Below are positions 43,824 through 53,125 of a DNA stretch of 64,000 bases, in pieces (the stretch's first letter is position 1; the number at the start of each line of letters is the position of its first letter). A program made the translations under genes and the position numbers. A model generated the notes under the pieces. The model saw only the letters and a program-made list of their open reading frames with translations, was not told the DNA's origin and made no database searches. Source of the stretch: Bog-532 sp963805255 (GTDB lineage Bacteria > Actinomycetota > Actinomycetes > Streptosporangiales > Streptosporangiaceae). Location of the stretch: the NCBI GenBank assembly GCA_963805255.1, contig CAWDTK010000017.1:84374-148373 (forward strand), in the 5' to 3' direction.

Positions 43824-45395
43824 GTGGAGGCCCGTTCGCGCGAATACGTCCTCGCGGAATCCGGTCCGGAACTGCCCGGCCGGGTGCGCGATGAGCTGAC
43901 GACGGCCTTCACCGTGAAACTGGACCGTCAGGCGACCAGGCTGCGGCGGACGTGGCTGGACACCTTCGACTGGAGCCTGTACCGGGCCGGGCTCACGCTG
44001 CAATATGTCAGCGGGCGCGGAACGCGGGGAACGGGCGAACTGGTGCTGACCGGCAGGGGCGGCCAGCGGCTCACCGCGCCGACCCGGCTGGCCCGCTGGC
44101 CATGCCTGCCGGGTGCCCTCCCGCCCGGGCCGCTACGGGACCTGGTCGCGGACCTGGCCGGGCTCCGGGCCTTGCTGCCCGTGGTCAGCGTGATCAGCCG
44201 GGTGCGCGAGGTGCGGCTGCGCAATGCGGACGACAAGACGGTCGCCCGGATCTTCATGGACGGCATGTCGCTTCCCGCGCCGGGCCGCGCCCCGATTCCG
44301 GTCCGGCTGGCCGTGGCCGAGGTTCGCGGCTACGCGGCTCCGGCGCGACGGGCCGAGCGTATTCTCGCCGGCACCGACGGGGTGGCTCTCAGCCGGCAGA
44401 CCGCGCTGGATGCCGCGCTCAGCGCGGCCGGGCGCCGTGCCCTCGGCTACTCGGGCAAGGTCGACGTGGCGCTCCGCCCGGTCATGCCGGGCGACGATGC
44501 GGTCCGCGCCATCCTGCTGCAGCAGCTGGACAACCTGGAGGCCAACGTCGACGGAGTGCTGCACGACACGGACACGGAGTTCCTGCACGACCTGCGCATT
44601 GCTGTGCGGCGCACGCGGTCCGTGCTGAAGCTCCTCGGTGACGTCCTGCCCGGCGAGCTCACCCTGCGCTTCGCCTCCGAGTTCAGGTGGCTCGGCGACA
44701 TGACGACGCCGCTGCGGGATCTTGACGTGCACCTGCTGTCCCTGCCGCCGATGGCCGCCCAGCTGGTGGCGGCCGATCCCGCGGACCTGGAGCCGTTCCT
44801 CGCCTACCTGGGCCGCCGCCGCACCGCCGAGCGGCGGAAGCTCAGCCGGGTCCTGCGTTCGGCGCGTTTCGCCGCCACCGTGGGCGACTGGCGTAAGGCG
44901 CTGCTCGTCCCGCACGATGCCCATTGGGTACCCGCTGGCCCGCCCGCCGCCGAACTGGCCGCGGACCGGACCAAACGTGCCCACGAACGGGTTATCAGGC
45001 TCGGATCGGCGATCACCGGCAGCTCACCGCCGGAAAGCCTGCACACGTTGCGCAAGCGGTGCAAAGAACTGCGGTACGTGCTGGAGTTCTTCGCGTCCCT
45101 GCACGATCCGCGGATCTACCGTGCGGTGCTCAGCGACCTGAAGCGCCTCCAGGATTGCCTGGGCGGCTTCCAGGACAGCCAGGTTCAGCGCGAGGAGATC
45201 CAGTCCCTGGCGGCGGCGATGCTGGCCCAGCACGCCGCTTCCGCGCCCACGCTGCTGGCGATGGGTGAGCTGGCCGCTCAGTTGGCCGTCCGCCAGGGCC
45301 AGGCGCGCGCCGAGTTCGCGGAGCGGTTCGCCGGGTTCGCGGGCAGCGAGGGGCGGGGCCGGATGGCGGCGCTGACCGCCCGGGACAGCGCATGA
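43824..45395 (+). CDS. CYTH-CHAD domain protein (predicted polyphosphate-binding)
   Basis: An N-terminal CYTH-like half (residues ~1-200, beginning VEARSREYVLAESGPE rather than the usual ExExK) is followed by a CHAD domain with conserved helices LLQQLDNLEANVDGVLHDTDTEFLHDLRIAVRRTRS and LHTLRKRCKELRYVLEFF. CHAD domains bind inorganic polyphosphate through His, Arg and Lys residues. GTG 43824 has TACCGT 7 bases upstream, as for a leaderless mRNA. The CYTH catalytic Glu/Lys set looks incomplete, so binding may be its main role. Its stop overlaps the ParA gene (ATGA). Confidence 0.85.
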   Translation: MEARSREYVLAESGPELPGRVRDELTTAFTVKLDRQATRLRRTWLDTFDWSLYRAGLTLQYVSGRGTRGTGELVLTGRGGQRLTAPTRLARWPCLPGALPPGPLRDLVADLAGLRALLPVVSVISRVREVRLRNADDKTVARIFMDGMSLPAPGRAPIPVRLAVAEVRGYAAPARRAERILAGTDGVALSRQTALDAALSAAGRRALGYSGKVDVALRPVMPGDDAVRAILLQQLDNLEANVDGVLHDTDTEFLHDLRIAVRRTRSVLKLLGDVLPGELTLRFASEFRWLGDMTTPLRDLDVHLLSLPPMAAQLVAADPADLEPFLAYLGRRRTAERRKLSRVLRSARFAATVGDWRKALLVPHDAHWVPAGPPAAELAADRTKRAHERVIRLGSAITGSSPPESLHTLRKRCKELRYVLEFFASLHDPRIYRAVLSDLKRLQDCLGGFQDSQVQREEIQSLAAAMLAQHAASAPTLLAMGELAAQLAVRQGQARAEFAERFAGFAGSEGRGRMAALTARDSA

Positions 45396-46138
45396 GGGTG
45401 ATCGCGACCTACAACATCAAGGGCGGCGTCGGGAAGACGACGGCCGCCGTCAACCTCGGCTACCTGGCGGCCCAGGACGGTTTACGCACGCTGCTGTGGG
45501 ACCTGGATCCGCAGGCGGCGGCCACGTACATGCTCCGCGTCCGGCCCCGCGTCAAGGGCGGCGGGAAGGCCCTCATCCGCGGCACCCGCCCACTGGACGA
45601 GGCCATCAAGGGCACCGACTTCGACCGCCTCGACATCCTGCCGGGTGACTTCACGTACCGGGATATGGACCTGCAGCTCGACGCGGCCAAAAAGCGGCTC
45701 CGCCGGCTCTCCCGGCTGCTCGGCCCGGTGGCCGGCGACTACGACGTCGTTTTCGTTGACTGCCCGCCCAGCGTTTCGCTGGTGTCAGAAAACGTGCTGC
45801 ACGCCGCGGGCCTGATCCTCGTCCCGCTCATCCCCGCCACCTTGTCGCTGCGCACGCTGGATCAGCTCACCGCGTTCGTGGCGGACCTCGATGGCCCTCG
45901 CCCGGATGTGCTGGCGTTCTTCTCGATGGTGGACCGGCGGAAGCGGATTCATCGCGAGATCGCCGAGCGGCTGCCCCTGGAGCGGCCGGACATCGCGGCG
46001 GCCACGATCCCCGCCCTGGCCGTCATCGAGCGGATGGCCGTCGAGCGCGCCCCCGTGCCCGCGTTCGCGCCGCGCAGCCCGGCCGCCCGCTGTTACCGGG
46101 ACCTCTGGGAAGAGGTACGCAAGCGCGCTCCCGAATGA
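45392..46138 (+). CDS. orphan ParA/MinD-type ATPase
   Basis: Deviant Walker A YNIKGGVGKTTAAVNLGYLAA, Walker A' LLWDLDPQAAATYML and Walker B DVVFVDCPPSVSLVSENVL mark a ParA-family ATPase. No ParB gene or parS-like site is nearby, and it is coupled to the CHAD protein by a 4-bp overlap. It may position polyphosphate granules or the CHAD protein rather than DNA; this is inference from gene coupling. 248 residues, intact. Confidence 0.88.
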   Translation: MRVIATYNIKGGVGKTTAAVNLGYLAAQDGLRTLLWDLDPQAAATYMLRVRPRVKGGGKALIRGTRPLDEAIKGTDFDRLDILPGDFTYRDMDLQLDAAKKRLRRLSRLLGPVAGDYDVVFVDCPPSVSLVSENVLHAAGLILVPLIPATLSLRTLDQLTAFVADLDGPRPDVLAFFSMVDRRKRIHREIAERLPLERPDIAAATIPALAVIERMAVERAPVPAFAPRSPAARCYRDLWEEVRKRAPE

Positions 46139-46163
46139 CCCCAGCGACAGCTGCGTAAAGCAC

Positions 46164-46354
46164 GAGCCGCGCTGGCTGACCGGGGACGAGCGCGACGCCT
46201 GGATACCGCTGGCCGGCGTCCTCATCAAGCCTCCGGCCGCCCTGGACGCCCAGTTGCAGCGCGACGCCGGGCTCAGCCACTTCGGGTACATCGTCCTCTC
46301 CCGGCTGTCAGAAGCACGGAACGGACCCTGCGCATGAGTGACCTGGCGATCTGA
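46164..46354 (+). pseudogene. N-terminal relic of a MarR-family regulator
   Basis: RWLTGDERDAWIPLAGVLIKPPAALDAQLQRDAGLSHFGYIVLSRLSEA matches the start of MarR regulators; after EARN a frameshift occurs and the text resumes as RTLRMSDLAI then stops. The winged helix is missing. Confidence 0.65.
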
Positions 46355-46532
46355 CCTGCGAAATATCTTTCCCGCGGCGTGGAACCCCGTGCTCATCGGG
46401 GAACTGCCGCGCTTCATGGCCACGGCGGTATAGGCGCCGGAATTTTGCCGGTGATTGAACATCGGCATCCGTTTAGGGTCCAATCCTGAGGGAACCCGGA
46501 CCCAATGATTCGATCCAATCCGGGAGGTAATC

Positions 46533-47363
46533 ATGTCAACCGGAGCCGTGATTGCCATCGTGGTCGTCATCGTCGTGGTGGTAGCCCTCGTGGCAGTTGT
46601 AGCAATGCAGATGCGCAGGCGCACGCTGCGCCGGCGATTCGGTCCCGAGTACGACCGGCTGGTGACGGAGCTCGGCAGCCGGCGTAAGGCCGAAGCTGAG
46701 CTGTCCGCGCGTCAGCGCCGCGTCGCCAAACTCGATATCCGCCCGCTCACCCGCGAAGAAACCGCGCACTACCTGGGCGAGTGGAATGCGATACAGGAAC
46801 GGTTCGTGGACACCCCTGGCCAGTCCGTGGCGCAGGCGTCGGCTCTGGTCACCGCGGTGATGAAGCTCCGTGGGTACCCGGCGGACGACCAGAACGAGGC
46901 CATGAACGCCCTGTCGGTCGAGCACGGACCTACGCTCAGCCGCTACCGGGAGGCTCGTTCGACCAGCGAGCGCGCCCGTGCGGGCTCGGCCTCCACCGAC
47001 GACCTGCGCAACGCGATGCTCCAGTACCGGGCCCTATTCGAGGAGCTCGTCGCGCGTCCCGGGCGTGACGGCGAACTGGAGGCCGGCCGGGCCGATCGGC
47101 GTACCGGCCCCAGCGTGTCCCCGGCCGATACGGTCGATGACGTCGCGGCCGGGCGCGGGCCCGTCACCGGCACCGCGACTGGCAGCACGGCCGGCGGCAC
47201 CGCCGCGGCTGACACGGCACCGGCCGGCACCGCGTCCGCGAGCAGCGCGCCAATCAACGGTGCTCCGGCTGACCCGGTTGGCCCCGCCGATGACGTCGCG
47301 CCGGACAAGCGCGCTCACCGGCGGCGCCGTATCGCCTCAGCGCTCAACGAGAGGGTGAGATGA
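46533..47363 (+). CDS. membrane-anchored protein of unknown function
   Basis: One N-terminal membrane helix (VIAIVVVIVVVVALVAVVAM) with a cytoplasmic basic stop, a helical domain of ~150 residues (EYDRLVTELGSRRKAEAELSARQRRVAKL, YLGEWNAIQERFVDTPGQSV, DDLRNAMLQYRALFEELV), then a Thr/Ala/Gly-rich tail and a basic end. ATG 46533 follows GGGAGG by 6 bases. The domain is homologous to that of the following gene. Such proteins recur in actinobacteria but I know no assigned function. Confidence 0.78.
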   Translation: MSTGAVIAIVVVIVVVVALVAVVAMQMRRRTLRRRFGPEYDRLVTELGSRRKAEAELSARQRRVAKLDIRPLTREETAHYLGEWNAIQERFVDTPGQSVAQASALVTAVMKLRGYPADDQNEAMNALSVEHGPTLSRYREARSTSERARAGSASTDDLRNAMLQYRALFEELVARPGRDGELEAGRADRRTGPSVSPADTVDDVAAGRGPVTGTATGSTAGGTAAADTAPAGTASASSAPINGAPADPVGPADDVAPDKRAHRRRRIASALNERVR

Positions 47364-47764
47364 TGTCGCGAAATCAGGAAACGACGAGCGCCTGCGAGGC
47401 CCGGCCGGCCACCAGTGATCCATTCGGCGCCCGGGCAGGCGGGCCGGATGACACGGCCGCGACACCGGGCAGCACCGGTCCCGCCGCCGGCCTCGACGCC
47501 GCGGGCGCCGCGTTCGTGACGAACGCGGACGGATACCGCGCCAGCTGGGTGCGGATCCAGTCCGGGTTCGTCGATGACCCGCACGAATCGGTGACGGAAG
47601 CGGCGGACCTCGTTGCGCAGATCACCGGCACGCTCGTCTCGGCCGTCCAGGAGCGGGAACGCTCCCTGCGCGGTGGCTGGGACAGCAGCAACGCCGACAC
47701 GGAGAACCTCCGTAACGTGCTGCGTGATTACCGGGCGTTCTTCGAGCGCCTCATGAAGGTGTAA
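47360..47764 (+). CDS. soluble paralogue of the preceding protein
   Basis: 134 residues. After a low-complexity N-terminus it repeats the core of its neighbour: YRASWVRIQSGFVDDPHESVTEAADLVAQI and ENLRNVLRDYRAFFERLM correspond to YLGEWNAIQERFVDTPGQSVAQASALVTAV and DDLRNAMLQYRALFEELV. No membrane helix. The ATG overlaps the previous stop (ATGA), so the pair is translationally coupled and the proteins may pair through the shared domain. Confidence 0.75.
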   Translation: MMSRNQETTSACEARPATSDPFGARAGGPDDTAATPGSTGPAAGLDAAGAAFVTNADGYRASWVRIQSGFVDDPHESVTEAADLVAQITGTLVSAVQERERSLRGGWDSSNADTENLRNVLRDYRAFFERLMKV

Positions 47765-47772
47765 CACTCCCT

Positions 47773-47818
47773 GGATGCCCCGCCCCCGCCCGCCGCGCAG
47801 GCCACGGGCGGGGCATCC
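47773..47818 (+). terminator. hairpin ending the two-gene operon
   Basis: Perfect 13-bp arms (47773-47785 and 47806-47818, GGATGCCCCGCCC and its complement) with a 20-base loop begin 9 bp after the stop. Confidence 0.75.
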
Positions 47819-47950
47819 ACGCGTTCGCGGGCGGCCCAGCGCAGCTGAACGCGCCGCGCGGCGAACTCCGCGAAGACCGGCCGGCCGGCCGGAACCTGAT
47901 GTTTACTGGCGTACTCCGGGATTCCGCAGGGATTGCCTTTACCGACGGAT

Positions 47951-49660
47951 GTGAGCCACATGCCGGGTCTTTGCGCCCAGCCCGTTACGGGCGGCCGGAG
48001 CACGGCCGGCCGCGCCGTGCGGCGTGGCTGGATGAGCCGGCTCCCGCTGCTGGGGCTGGTCCTGCTGGCGGCCGGCTTCCTCGGCCTGGGACTCACCGAG
48101 GCCTGGTCCGACTCACCCACGTTCGACGAGCCCGTTTATGTGGCCGCCGGCCTCGCCGGGGTGCTGCACCACGACGTGACATTCAACGATGAGCACCCGC
48201 CGCTGCCCAAGGTCCTCGCGGTGCTGCCCGTCCTGCTCACCCATCCCGTCATTCCGCCGGACGGCCGGTGGTCCGGCAATGACGAACGGAGTTACGGTGC
48301 CCGCTTTATTGCCGCTCAGCTTTCCGCCGGAACTCTGCGCCGGGTCACATTTGCGTCCCGGCTGGTCCCGCTGGCCGAATCCATCGGTGTGGCGTTCATG
48401 CTGTTCGCGCTCGGCTCGGAATTGTCCGGCCCCGCGGCGGGCGCGTTCGCGGGCGCACTGTGGCTGGCTTCCCCCTTCGTGCTCGGAATTGGCCACCTCG
48501 ACGGCGTCGATATTCCCTTCACCCTGGCCACCACGCTAAGTTCCTGGGCACTGGTCCGGTGGCTGCGATTGCGCCGCGCCCGGGGGCTGGTCTGGGTGGG
48601 GCTGACCCTGGCGGCCGTCGCGGATAGCCAGATCTCCGGCCTGCTCATCGTGGCGGGCAGCCTGGCCGTGATCGTGGGCTTCCAGTGGCGCTCGGGGATC
48701 AGGCCGGCCCTCGCGAGCGCCGGGCTGGCCGGGCTGACCGCCCTGGCTGCCCTGTGGGCCAGCTACGCGGTCCTGGCTCCCTCCGTCCTGTGGCACTCGG
48801 CCAGTGTGCTGCCACGGCCCTATCTCGATGGCACCGCCCATCTCGCCGCCCAGGACACGGTGGGGACCGCGGGCTACATGGCGGGTATCGCCTACACCGG
48901 CGGCCGCTGGTGGTTCTGGCCGGTCAGTCTGGTGATCAAGTGGCCCGCGGTCAGCCTGCTGCTGCTCGTGGCCGGCGTCATCGCCTGCGGTCGCCTGCCG
49001 CGGGGCGTACGCGGCCGGGTGGCGGGGGGAGTGGCCCTTCCCGCCGTTCTGCTCACTGTCTTCACCCTGACGATGCCCAGGGACATCGGCCTGCGTTATC
49101 TGCTCCCGGTGATCGCCTTGTGCGCCGCGATGGCCGGGGCTCTGCTGCCCGCGATCACGGCTTTCCGCCCGCGGCCGCGCTATCTGGCCCGGGCCGTGGC
49201 GGCCGGGTTGCTCGCCCTCGCGATACTGGCCACGGCCTGGTCGTTCCCGCGCTCCCTGGCCTGGACGACCCGGCCGTTCCGGCCGGCTTACACCGCCGTG
49301 ACGGACTCCGACGTCGACTGGGGACAGGCGTTGTACGCGCTGAGCACGTGGAGCGCCAGCCGGCGTCCCTGGGTGGTGTACTTCGGCCCGCGCGGCATTA
49401 CGACGGCCGCCATTCCTGGCGCCCGCTCCTGGCCCGGTACGGCACCGGCCGGGATATCCGGCTGGGTCGCGGTGTCGGTGACCGCGCTCAACAGTTCCAG
49501 CCGCTCGTCGCTGGCGTGGCTGCGCCGGTGGTGCCCGGTCGGCGTCCTCGACGACTCGATCCTGCTCTACCACTTCCGCCAGCCGCCCACCGCGTCCCCG
49601 GCGGCGGCTCCGGCCCAGCCGCCCCCGCTATGCCCCGGGACCTGGAGTTCGGCTCGATAG
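47951..49660 (+). CDS. GT39/PMT-type membrane glycosyltransferase
   Basis: Polytopic protein with about ten hydrophobic helices. The first loop has the acidic catalytic motif SDSPTFDEPVYVAAG and then FNDEHPPLPKVLAVLP, as in polyprenyl-phosphate-dependent glycosyltransferases that modify proteins or lipids outside the membrane. A later DSDVDWGQALYAL loop is also typical. The start is uncertain: GTG 47951 and ATG 47960 are both possible and neither has a strong ribosome site. The last 33 bp overlap the convergent PAP2 gene. Confidence 0.82.
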   Translation: MSHMPGLCAQPVTGGRSTAGRAVRRGWMSRLPLLGLVLLAAGFLGLGLTEAWSDSPTFDEPVYVAAGLAGVLHHDVTFNDEHPPLPKVLAVLPVLLTHPVIPPDGRWSGNDERSYGARFIAAQLSAGTLRRVTFASRLVPLAESIGVAFMLFALGSELSGPAAGAFAGALWLASPFVLGIGHLDGVDIPFTLATTLSSWALVRWLRLRRARGLVWVGLTLAAVADSQISGLLIVAGSLAVIVGFQWRSGIRPALASAGLAGLTALAALWASYAVLAPSVLWHSASVLPRPYLDGTAHLAAQDTVGTAGYMAGIAYTGGRWWFWPVSLVIKWPAVSLLLLVAGVIACGRLPRGVRGRVAGGVALPAVLLTVFTLTMPRDIGLRYLLPVIALCAAMAGALLPAITAFRPRPRYLARAVAAGLLALAILATAWSFPRSLAWTTRPFRPAYTAVTDSDVDWGQALYALSTWSASRRPWVVYFGPRGITTAAIPGARSWPGTAPAGISGWVAVSVTALNSSSRSSLAWLRRWCPVGVLDDSILLYHFRQPPTASPAAAPAQPPPLCPGTWSSAR

Positions 49661-50692
49661 CCCGGCATCCTGCTCGGCTGGTGCCGTGGCCCCAGGGTTC
49701 AGGTCCTCGTAAGCCCGGCCATCGCGGAGCCGATCATCGCCCGGCTGGCCGTCGCGGGTCTCCTCGTCGCTGCCCTGACCATCAGCCGTCTGGTCCGCCA
49801 CCGTGGCCACGGCCGGGCGGGCGCGGAAGGTCGCGACGTGCGGCACCACGACGAACATCATCACGGCCCAGGTAACCACCGCGAACCCGATCCCGCCGAT
49901 CACATCGATCACGTAGTGCTGGCCGAGGAAGACGACGCTGAACCACACCGCCAGGCACCACGGCACCATCACCAGCGCGGTGCGCCGGCTGACCTGCCAC
50001 AGCGCCAGCGCGCCCAGCGCCGGGTAGGCCGCGTGCAGCGAGGGGAACGCCGCCACCGGGTCGGCGTCCAGCCGCTGGAAGAAGGGGCTGACCGCACTGG
50101 GCAGCGTCCCGTGCACCAGGTCATGGACCCCCGGCAGCAGCCCCAGGCTGTCCGCGTACCACGGCGGCGCGGTGGGCACCAGCAAGAAGAAGATGAAGGC
50201 GGCGAACGACATGGCCAGCAGGGCGATGGTGAAACGCAGGAACTGCGTACGGCCGACCAGCCACAGCACCATTCCCACGGCGATGGGGAACAGGAAGTGG
50301 CAGAAGTAGATGACGGTGCACGCGATCACCAGCCAGTGCAGCCCGCCGAACTGCTGCTGCAGCACCTCGCTGGGATCCCGGCCGGCGAACAGTTCCCTTT
50401 CGATGTGCACCATGGAACCGGCCTGGGGCTTGATGCCGAGCTTCGGCGCCACCCCCGACAGCGCCTCATACCCCAGGAACAGCGCCACAAACGGCACCCA
50501 GTCCCGCAGGAACGCGAAGAACCGCCCGCTCAGCAACGCCACCGGCACCAGGATCAGCAGCAGGTAGTCCGGCGACACCGAGATCCCCCGCCAGATCATC
50601 ACCCCCGACACGAGAGCGAGATAGGCGATCGAGACGGCGACCAGCGGCCCGGGGCGGCGCGCGCGGCCCAACAGAGCGTGAATCGAGGACAT
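49628..50692 (-). CDS. PAP2-superfamily membrane phosphatase/phosphotransferase
   Basis: Six or so membrane helices. The PAP2 signature lies late: FPSLHAAYPALGALALW (Ser-His motif) and FLGQHYVIDVIGGIGFAVV (His-Asp motif); the first motif block is degenerate, as in inositolphosphotransferase (Aur1/Ipt1-like) members. ATG 50692 has AAGGAA upstream; the long in-frame region upstream of it has no PAP2 character. A ~60-residue acidic tail (QTADGQGSDEETRDGQPGDD) follows the last helix. It may act on a phospholipid or polyprenyl phosphate. Confidence 0.84.
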   Translation of the reverse strand: MSSIHALLGRARRPGPLVAVSIAYLALVSGVMIWRGISVSPDYLLLILVPVALLSGRFFAFLRDWVPFVALFLGYEALSGVAPKLGIKPQAGSMVHIERELFAGRDPSEVLQQQFGGLHWLVIACTVIYFCHFLFPIAVGMVLWLVGRTQFLRFTIALLAMSFAAFIFFLLVPTAPPWYADSLGLLPGVHDLVHGTLPSAVSPFFQRLDADPVAAFPSLHAAYPALGALALWQVSRRTALVMVPWCLAVWFSVVFLGQHYVIDVIGGIGFAVVTWAVMMFVVVPHVATFRARPAVATVADQTADGQGSDEETRDGQPGDDRLRDGRAYEDLNPGATAPAEQDAGLSSRTPGPGA

Positions 50693-51343
50693 CTGCCAAG
50701 CTTCCTTGTGCTTGCGCGGAGGTAACCGATGCAGAGCCCGGTTTCCTGCGTGATTGCCGATAATATTGGCGGACCCCGTGCCGCATCGGTGTTTGGACGG
50801 CTCCGGGCGACCGGGCGCCGCGGCCGTGGGCGGGTGCGGCAGCCCGGGATGGCCAGCCCGGGTTAGCGCAGCTGACGGGGACATCGTGTGCGCTGGCCGC
50901 CAATTACCGGTACGCACCAGCCAGGCGGGGTGGCTGATCGTCTTAAGGCATGGAACCGCATCATGTGACACCGCTGTCCTCAATGCCTGCTTCCGGCGCA
51001 AGCAGCGACCTTACCATGACCCGTCGGTCAAGTTTCGCCAAGATGAACAAAAGGCCACGCCTGGCGCTGGCCGCCGTGACCGCGGTGTCCGGGATCGCCC
51101 TGGCGGCTGCGCCTCCGGTTCCCCGGGGCAGGCCAGCACGCCGGGTAACGCCGCGGGACTTCCGCTGTGGGCGGGCCCGGTTTCCGGCTGGGCCGTCCGG
51201 GATCGCGCGGCGGGTAGGGCGCCTTCCTTTCCCGGTGCGCCCCGCCCAGGCCCGTTCGGCATTGATGAGAACTTTCTGTTTCGTGCTGAACTTGCAGGCC
51301 AGCAGCTATTCCGTTGCAGGCGAAGTCACGTCAGAGTGGCTGC
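50693..51343. other. intergenic region between PAP2 and NCS1 permease genes
   Basis: About 650 bp. Apart from a probable signal-peptide gene relic (below), no gene, repeat or RNA is recognised. Confidence 0.5.
51016..51260 (+). pseudogene. relic of a small secreted protein gene
   Basis: From ATG 51016 the frame reads MTRRSSFAKMNKRPRL followed by a hydrophobic stretch (ALAAVTAVSGIALAAA), a good signal peptide. Soon after, the plausible secreted sequence continues in another frame (GQASTPGNAAGLPLWAGPVSG), suggesting a frameshift. It is short and unrecognised. Confidence 0.35.
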
Positions 51344-52795
51344 ATGACGAATGCGCAGCCGCGTTTGGGCGGTATCGAAGTCCGCTCGATCGACTACGTA
51401 CCGCTGAATGAACGGCACGGCCAGGTCTGGCATCTCGGCCCGCTGTGGTTCATGTGCAACGCGCAGATCGCCACGCTGGCGGTCGGCCTGATCAGCATCA
51501 GCGAGGGCGCATCGCTGTTCTGGTCGGTGCTGGCCATTGTGCTCGGCATCCTGGTCGGCACGCTGTTCATGGCGTTTCACTCCGCGCAGGGCCCGCAGCT
51601 CGGCCTGCCGCAGATGATCCAGTCCCGCCCGCAGTTCGGCTACGTGGGGGCGCTACTGGTCTGGCTTTTCGCCTACATCCAGTACGCGGGCTTCAACGTC
51701 TTCAACACCATTCTCGGCGGCGAGGCGATGAGCACCACCGCCCACGGCAGCACCAAGCTGTGGGTCGTCATCGTGACCGCGGCGGCGTTCGTGGTCGCGG
51801 TCGTCGGCTACGACCTCATCCACCGCGCCGAGCAGTGGCTGACGTACCTGATGATCCTCATCTTCGGCATCTTCACGATCACGCTGTTCCTGATCCACTA
51901 CCCGGCGGGCACGTTCGCGATCGGCACCTTCAAGGCCAGCCCGTTCTTCGGCCAGTTCGGCGTGGTGGCCGGCTACCAGATCAGCTGGGCCATCTACGTC
52001 TCGGACTACTCGCGCTACATGCCGCCCAACGTGACCGTGCGCAAGACCTTCCACTGGACCTACTGGGGCTCGGCGATCGGCGGCGCCTGGATGATGATCC
52101 TGGGCGCCGTCCTCGCCGCGTGGGCGGGCAAGAGCTTCGACGGCACCGGCATCGCCGAGCTCAAGGCGGTCGGCAACCACGTCTTCGACGGCTTCGGCGC
52201 GGTCGTGCTGATCGTGGCCGCGATCGGCCTGGCATCGGTCACCGCGCTGAACATGTACGGCGGCTCGCTGACGCTCATCAGCGCGGTGGACTCGTTCCGG
52301 AAGGTGCGCCCGACGCTGGCCATCCGCGTCATCACCGTCGGGCTGACCGCGGCGCTCTCGCTCGTCGGCGCGCTCGCCGCGAGCAAGCACTTCCTCAGCA
52401 ACTTCAACAACTTCCTGCTGCTGATCCTGTACTTGTTCATCCCGTGGACCGCGGTCAACCTCGTCGACTACTACATCGTGCGGCGTGGCCACTACGCCAT
52501 CGCCGAGATCTTCAACCCGCACGGCATGTACGGCCGGTGGGGCTGGCGCGGGATCCTCGCGTACCTCATCGGGTTCGCCGCCATGACGCCGTTCTTCAAC
52601 GTCGGCACGCTGTACGAGGGCCCCGCGGCCAAGGCGCTCGGCGGCGCGGACATCTCGTTCTTCATCGGGCTGCCGGTGGCCGCGATCCTCTACTACGTCT
52701 TCTCCCGGTCGATCGACGTGGCCGCGGAGACCCGGGTGGCCCAGGCCGAGATGGACGAACTCGAGAGCGCCGCGGCCCAGCACGAGCTGCCCTGA
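51344..52795 (+). CDS. NCS1-family purine/cytosine permease
   Basis: Twelve-helix transporter for nucleobases or related compounds. It starts with a short cytoplasmic segment (GGIEVRSIDYVPLNERHG), and has HSAQGPQLGLPQMIQSRPQFGYVGA in helices 2-3, SDYSRYMPPNVTVRKTFHWTYWG in the loop after helix 6, and LFIPWTAVNLVDYYIVRRGHYAI near the end, all typical of the cytosine permease (CodB-like) branch. ATG 51344; 483 residues. No catabolic gene adjoins, so the substrate is open. A strong hairpin follows. Confidence 0.9.
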   Translation: MTNAQPRLGGIEVRSIDYVPLNERHGQVWHLGPLWFMCNAQIATLAVGLISISEGASLFWSVLAIVLGILVGTLFMAFHSAQGPQLGLPQMIQSRPQFGYVGALLVWLFAYIQYAGFNVFNTILGGEAMSTTAHGSTKLWVVIVTAAAFVVAVVGYDLIHRAEQWLTYLMILIFGIFTITLFLIHYPAGTFAIGTFKASPFFGQFGVVAGYQISWAIYVSDYSRYMPPNVTVRKTFHWTYWGSAIGGAWMMILGAVLAAWAGKSFDGTGIAELKAVGNHVFDGFGAVVLIVAAIGLASVTALNMYGGSLTLISAVDSFRKVRPTLAIRVITVGLTAALSLVGALAASKHFLSNFNNFLLLILYLFIPWTAVNLVDYYIVRRGHYAIAEIFNPHGMYGRWGWRGILAYLIGFAAMTPFFNVGTLYEGPAAKALGGADISFFIGLPVAAILYYVFSRSIDVAAETRVAQAEMDELESAAAQHELP

Positions 52796-52800
52796 CGCGA

Positions 52801-52825
52801 CCGCCGCCCGGCCCCCGGGCGGCGG
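52801..52825 (+). terminator. hairpin after the NCS1 permease
   Basis: Perfect 11-bp arms (CCGCCGCCCGG and its complement, 52801-52811 and 52815-52825) with a 3-base loop, 5 bp after the stop. It lies between convergent genes. Confidence 0.78.
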
Positions 52826-52837
52826 GCACGGGCCGGG

Positions 52838-53125
52838 CTAGCGGCGCCCGGTGTCGTCCTGCACCGCGTACGCGCCCAGGCGGCGGCGCCGGGACCAGCG
52901 CCGGTACGCCGAGATGGGATGAAGGAACGACCGGAAGAAGCCGGCGTCGACGCCGCCGAACCAGTCGGCGGGTATGCCCAGCGCACGCTGCGGCTCTTCG
53001 CCCTGCCGGGCGTGTCTGCCGCGACTCCCGGGCATGCCGGGCATCCGTTCCGGTTCGTCTTCGTTGCGGGCCAGCAGATTCATCTCGATTCCGAACGGGC
53101 CGATGTGGCGGCTCCACCCGGCCAT
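52838..53125 (-). CDS. hypothetical protein
   Basis: 95 residues, MAGWSRHIGPFGIEMNLLARNEDEP, a charged middle and a C-terminus with LGIPADWFGGVDAGFFRSFLHPISAYRRWSRRRRLGAYAV. Composition and the opposite-strand hairpin placement favour a real gene, but there is no clear ribosome site for ATG 53125 and an internal ATG is possible. Family not recognised. Confidence 0.45.
   Translation of the reverse strand: MAGWSRHIGPFGIEMNLLARNEDEPERMPGMPGSRGRHARQGEEPQRALGIPADWFGGVDAGFFRSFLHPISAYRRWSRRRRLGAYAVQDDTGRR

Noticed and set aside
49838..50725. 295-residue His/Gln-rich plus-strand frame
   Set aside because: Antisense to the PAP2 gene; composition is a mirror of membrane-protein codons.
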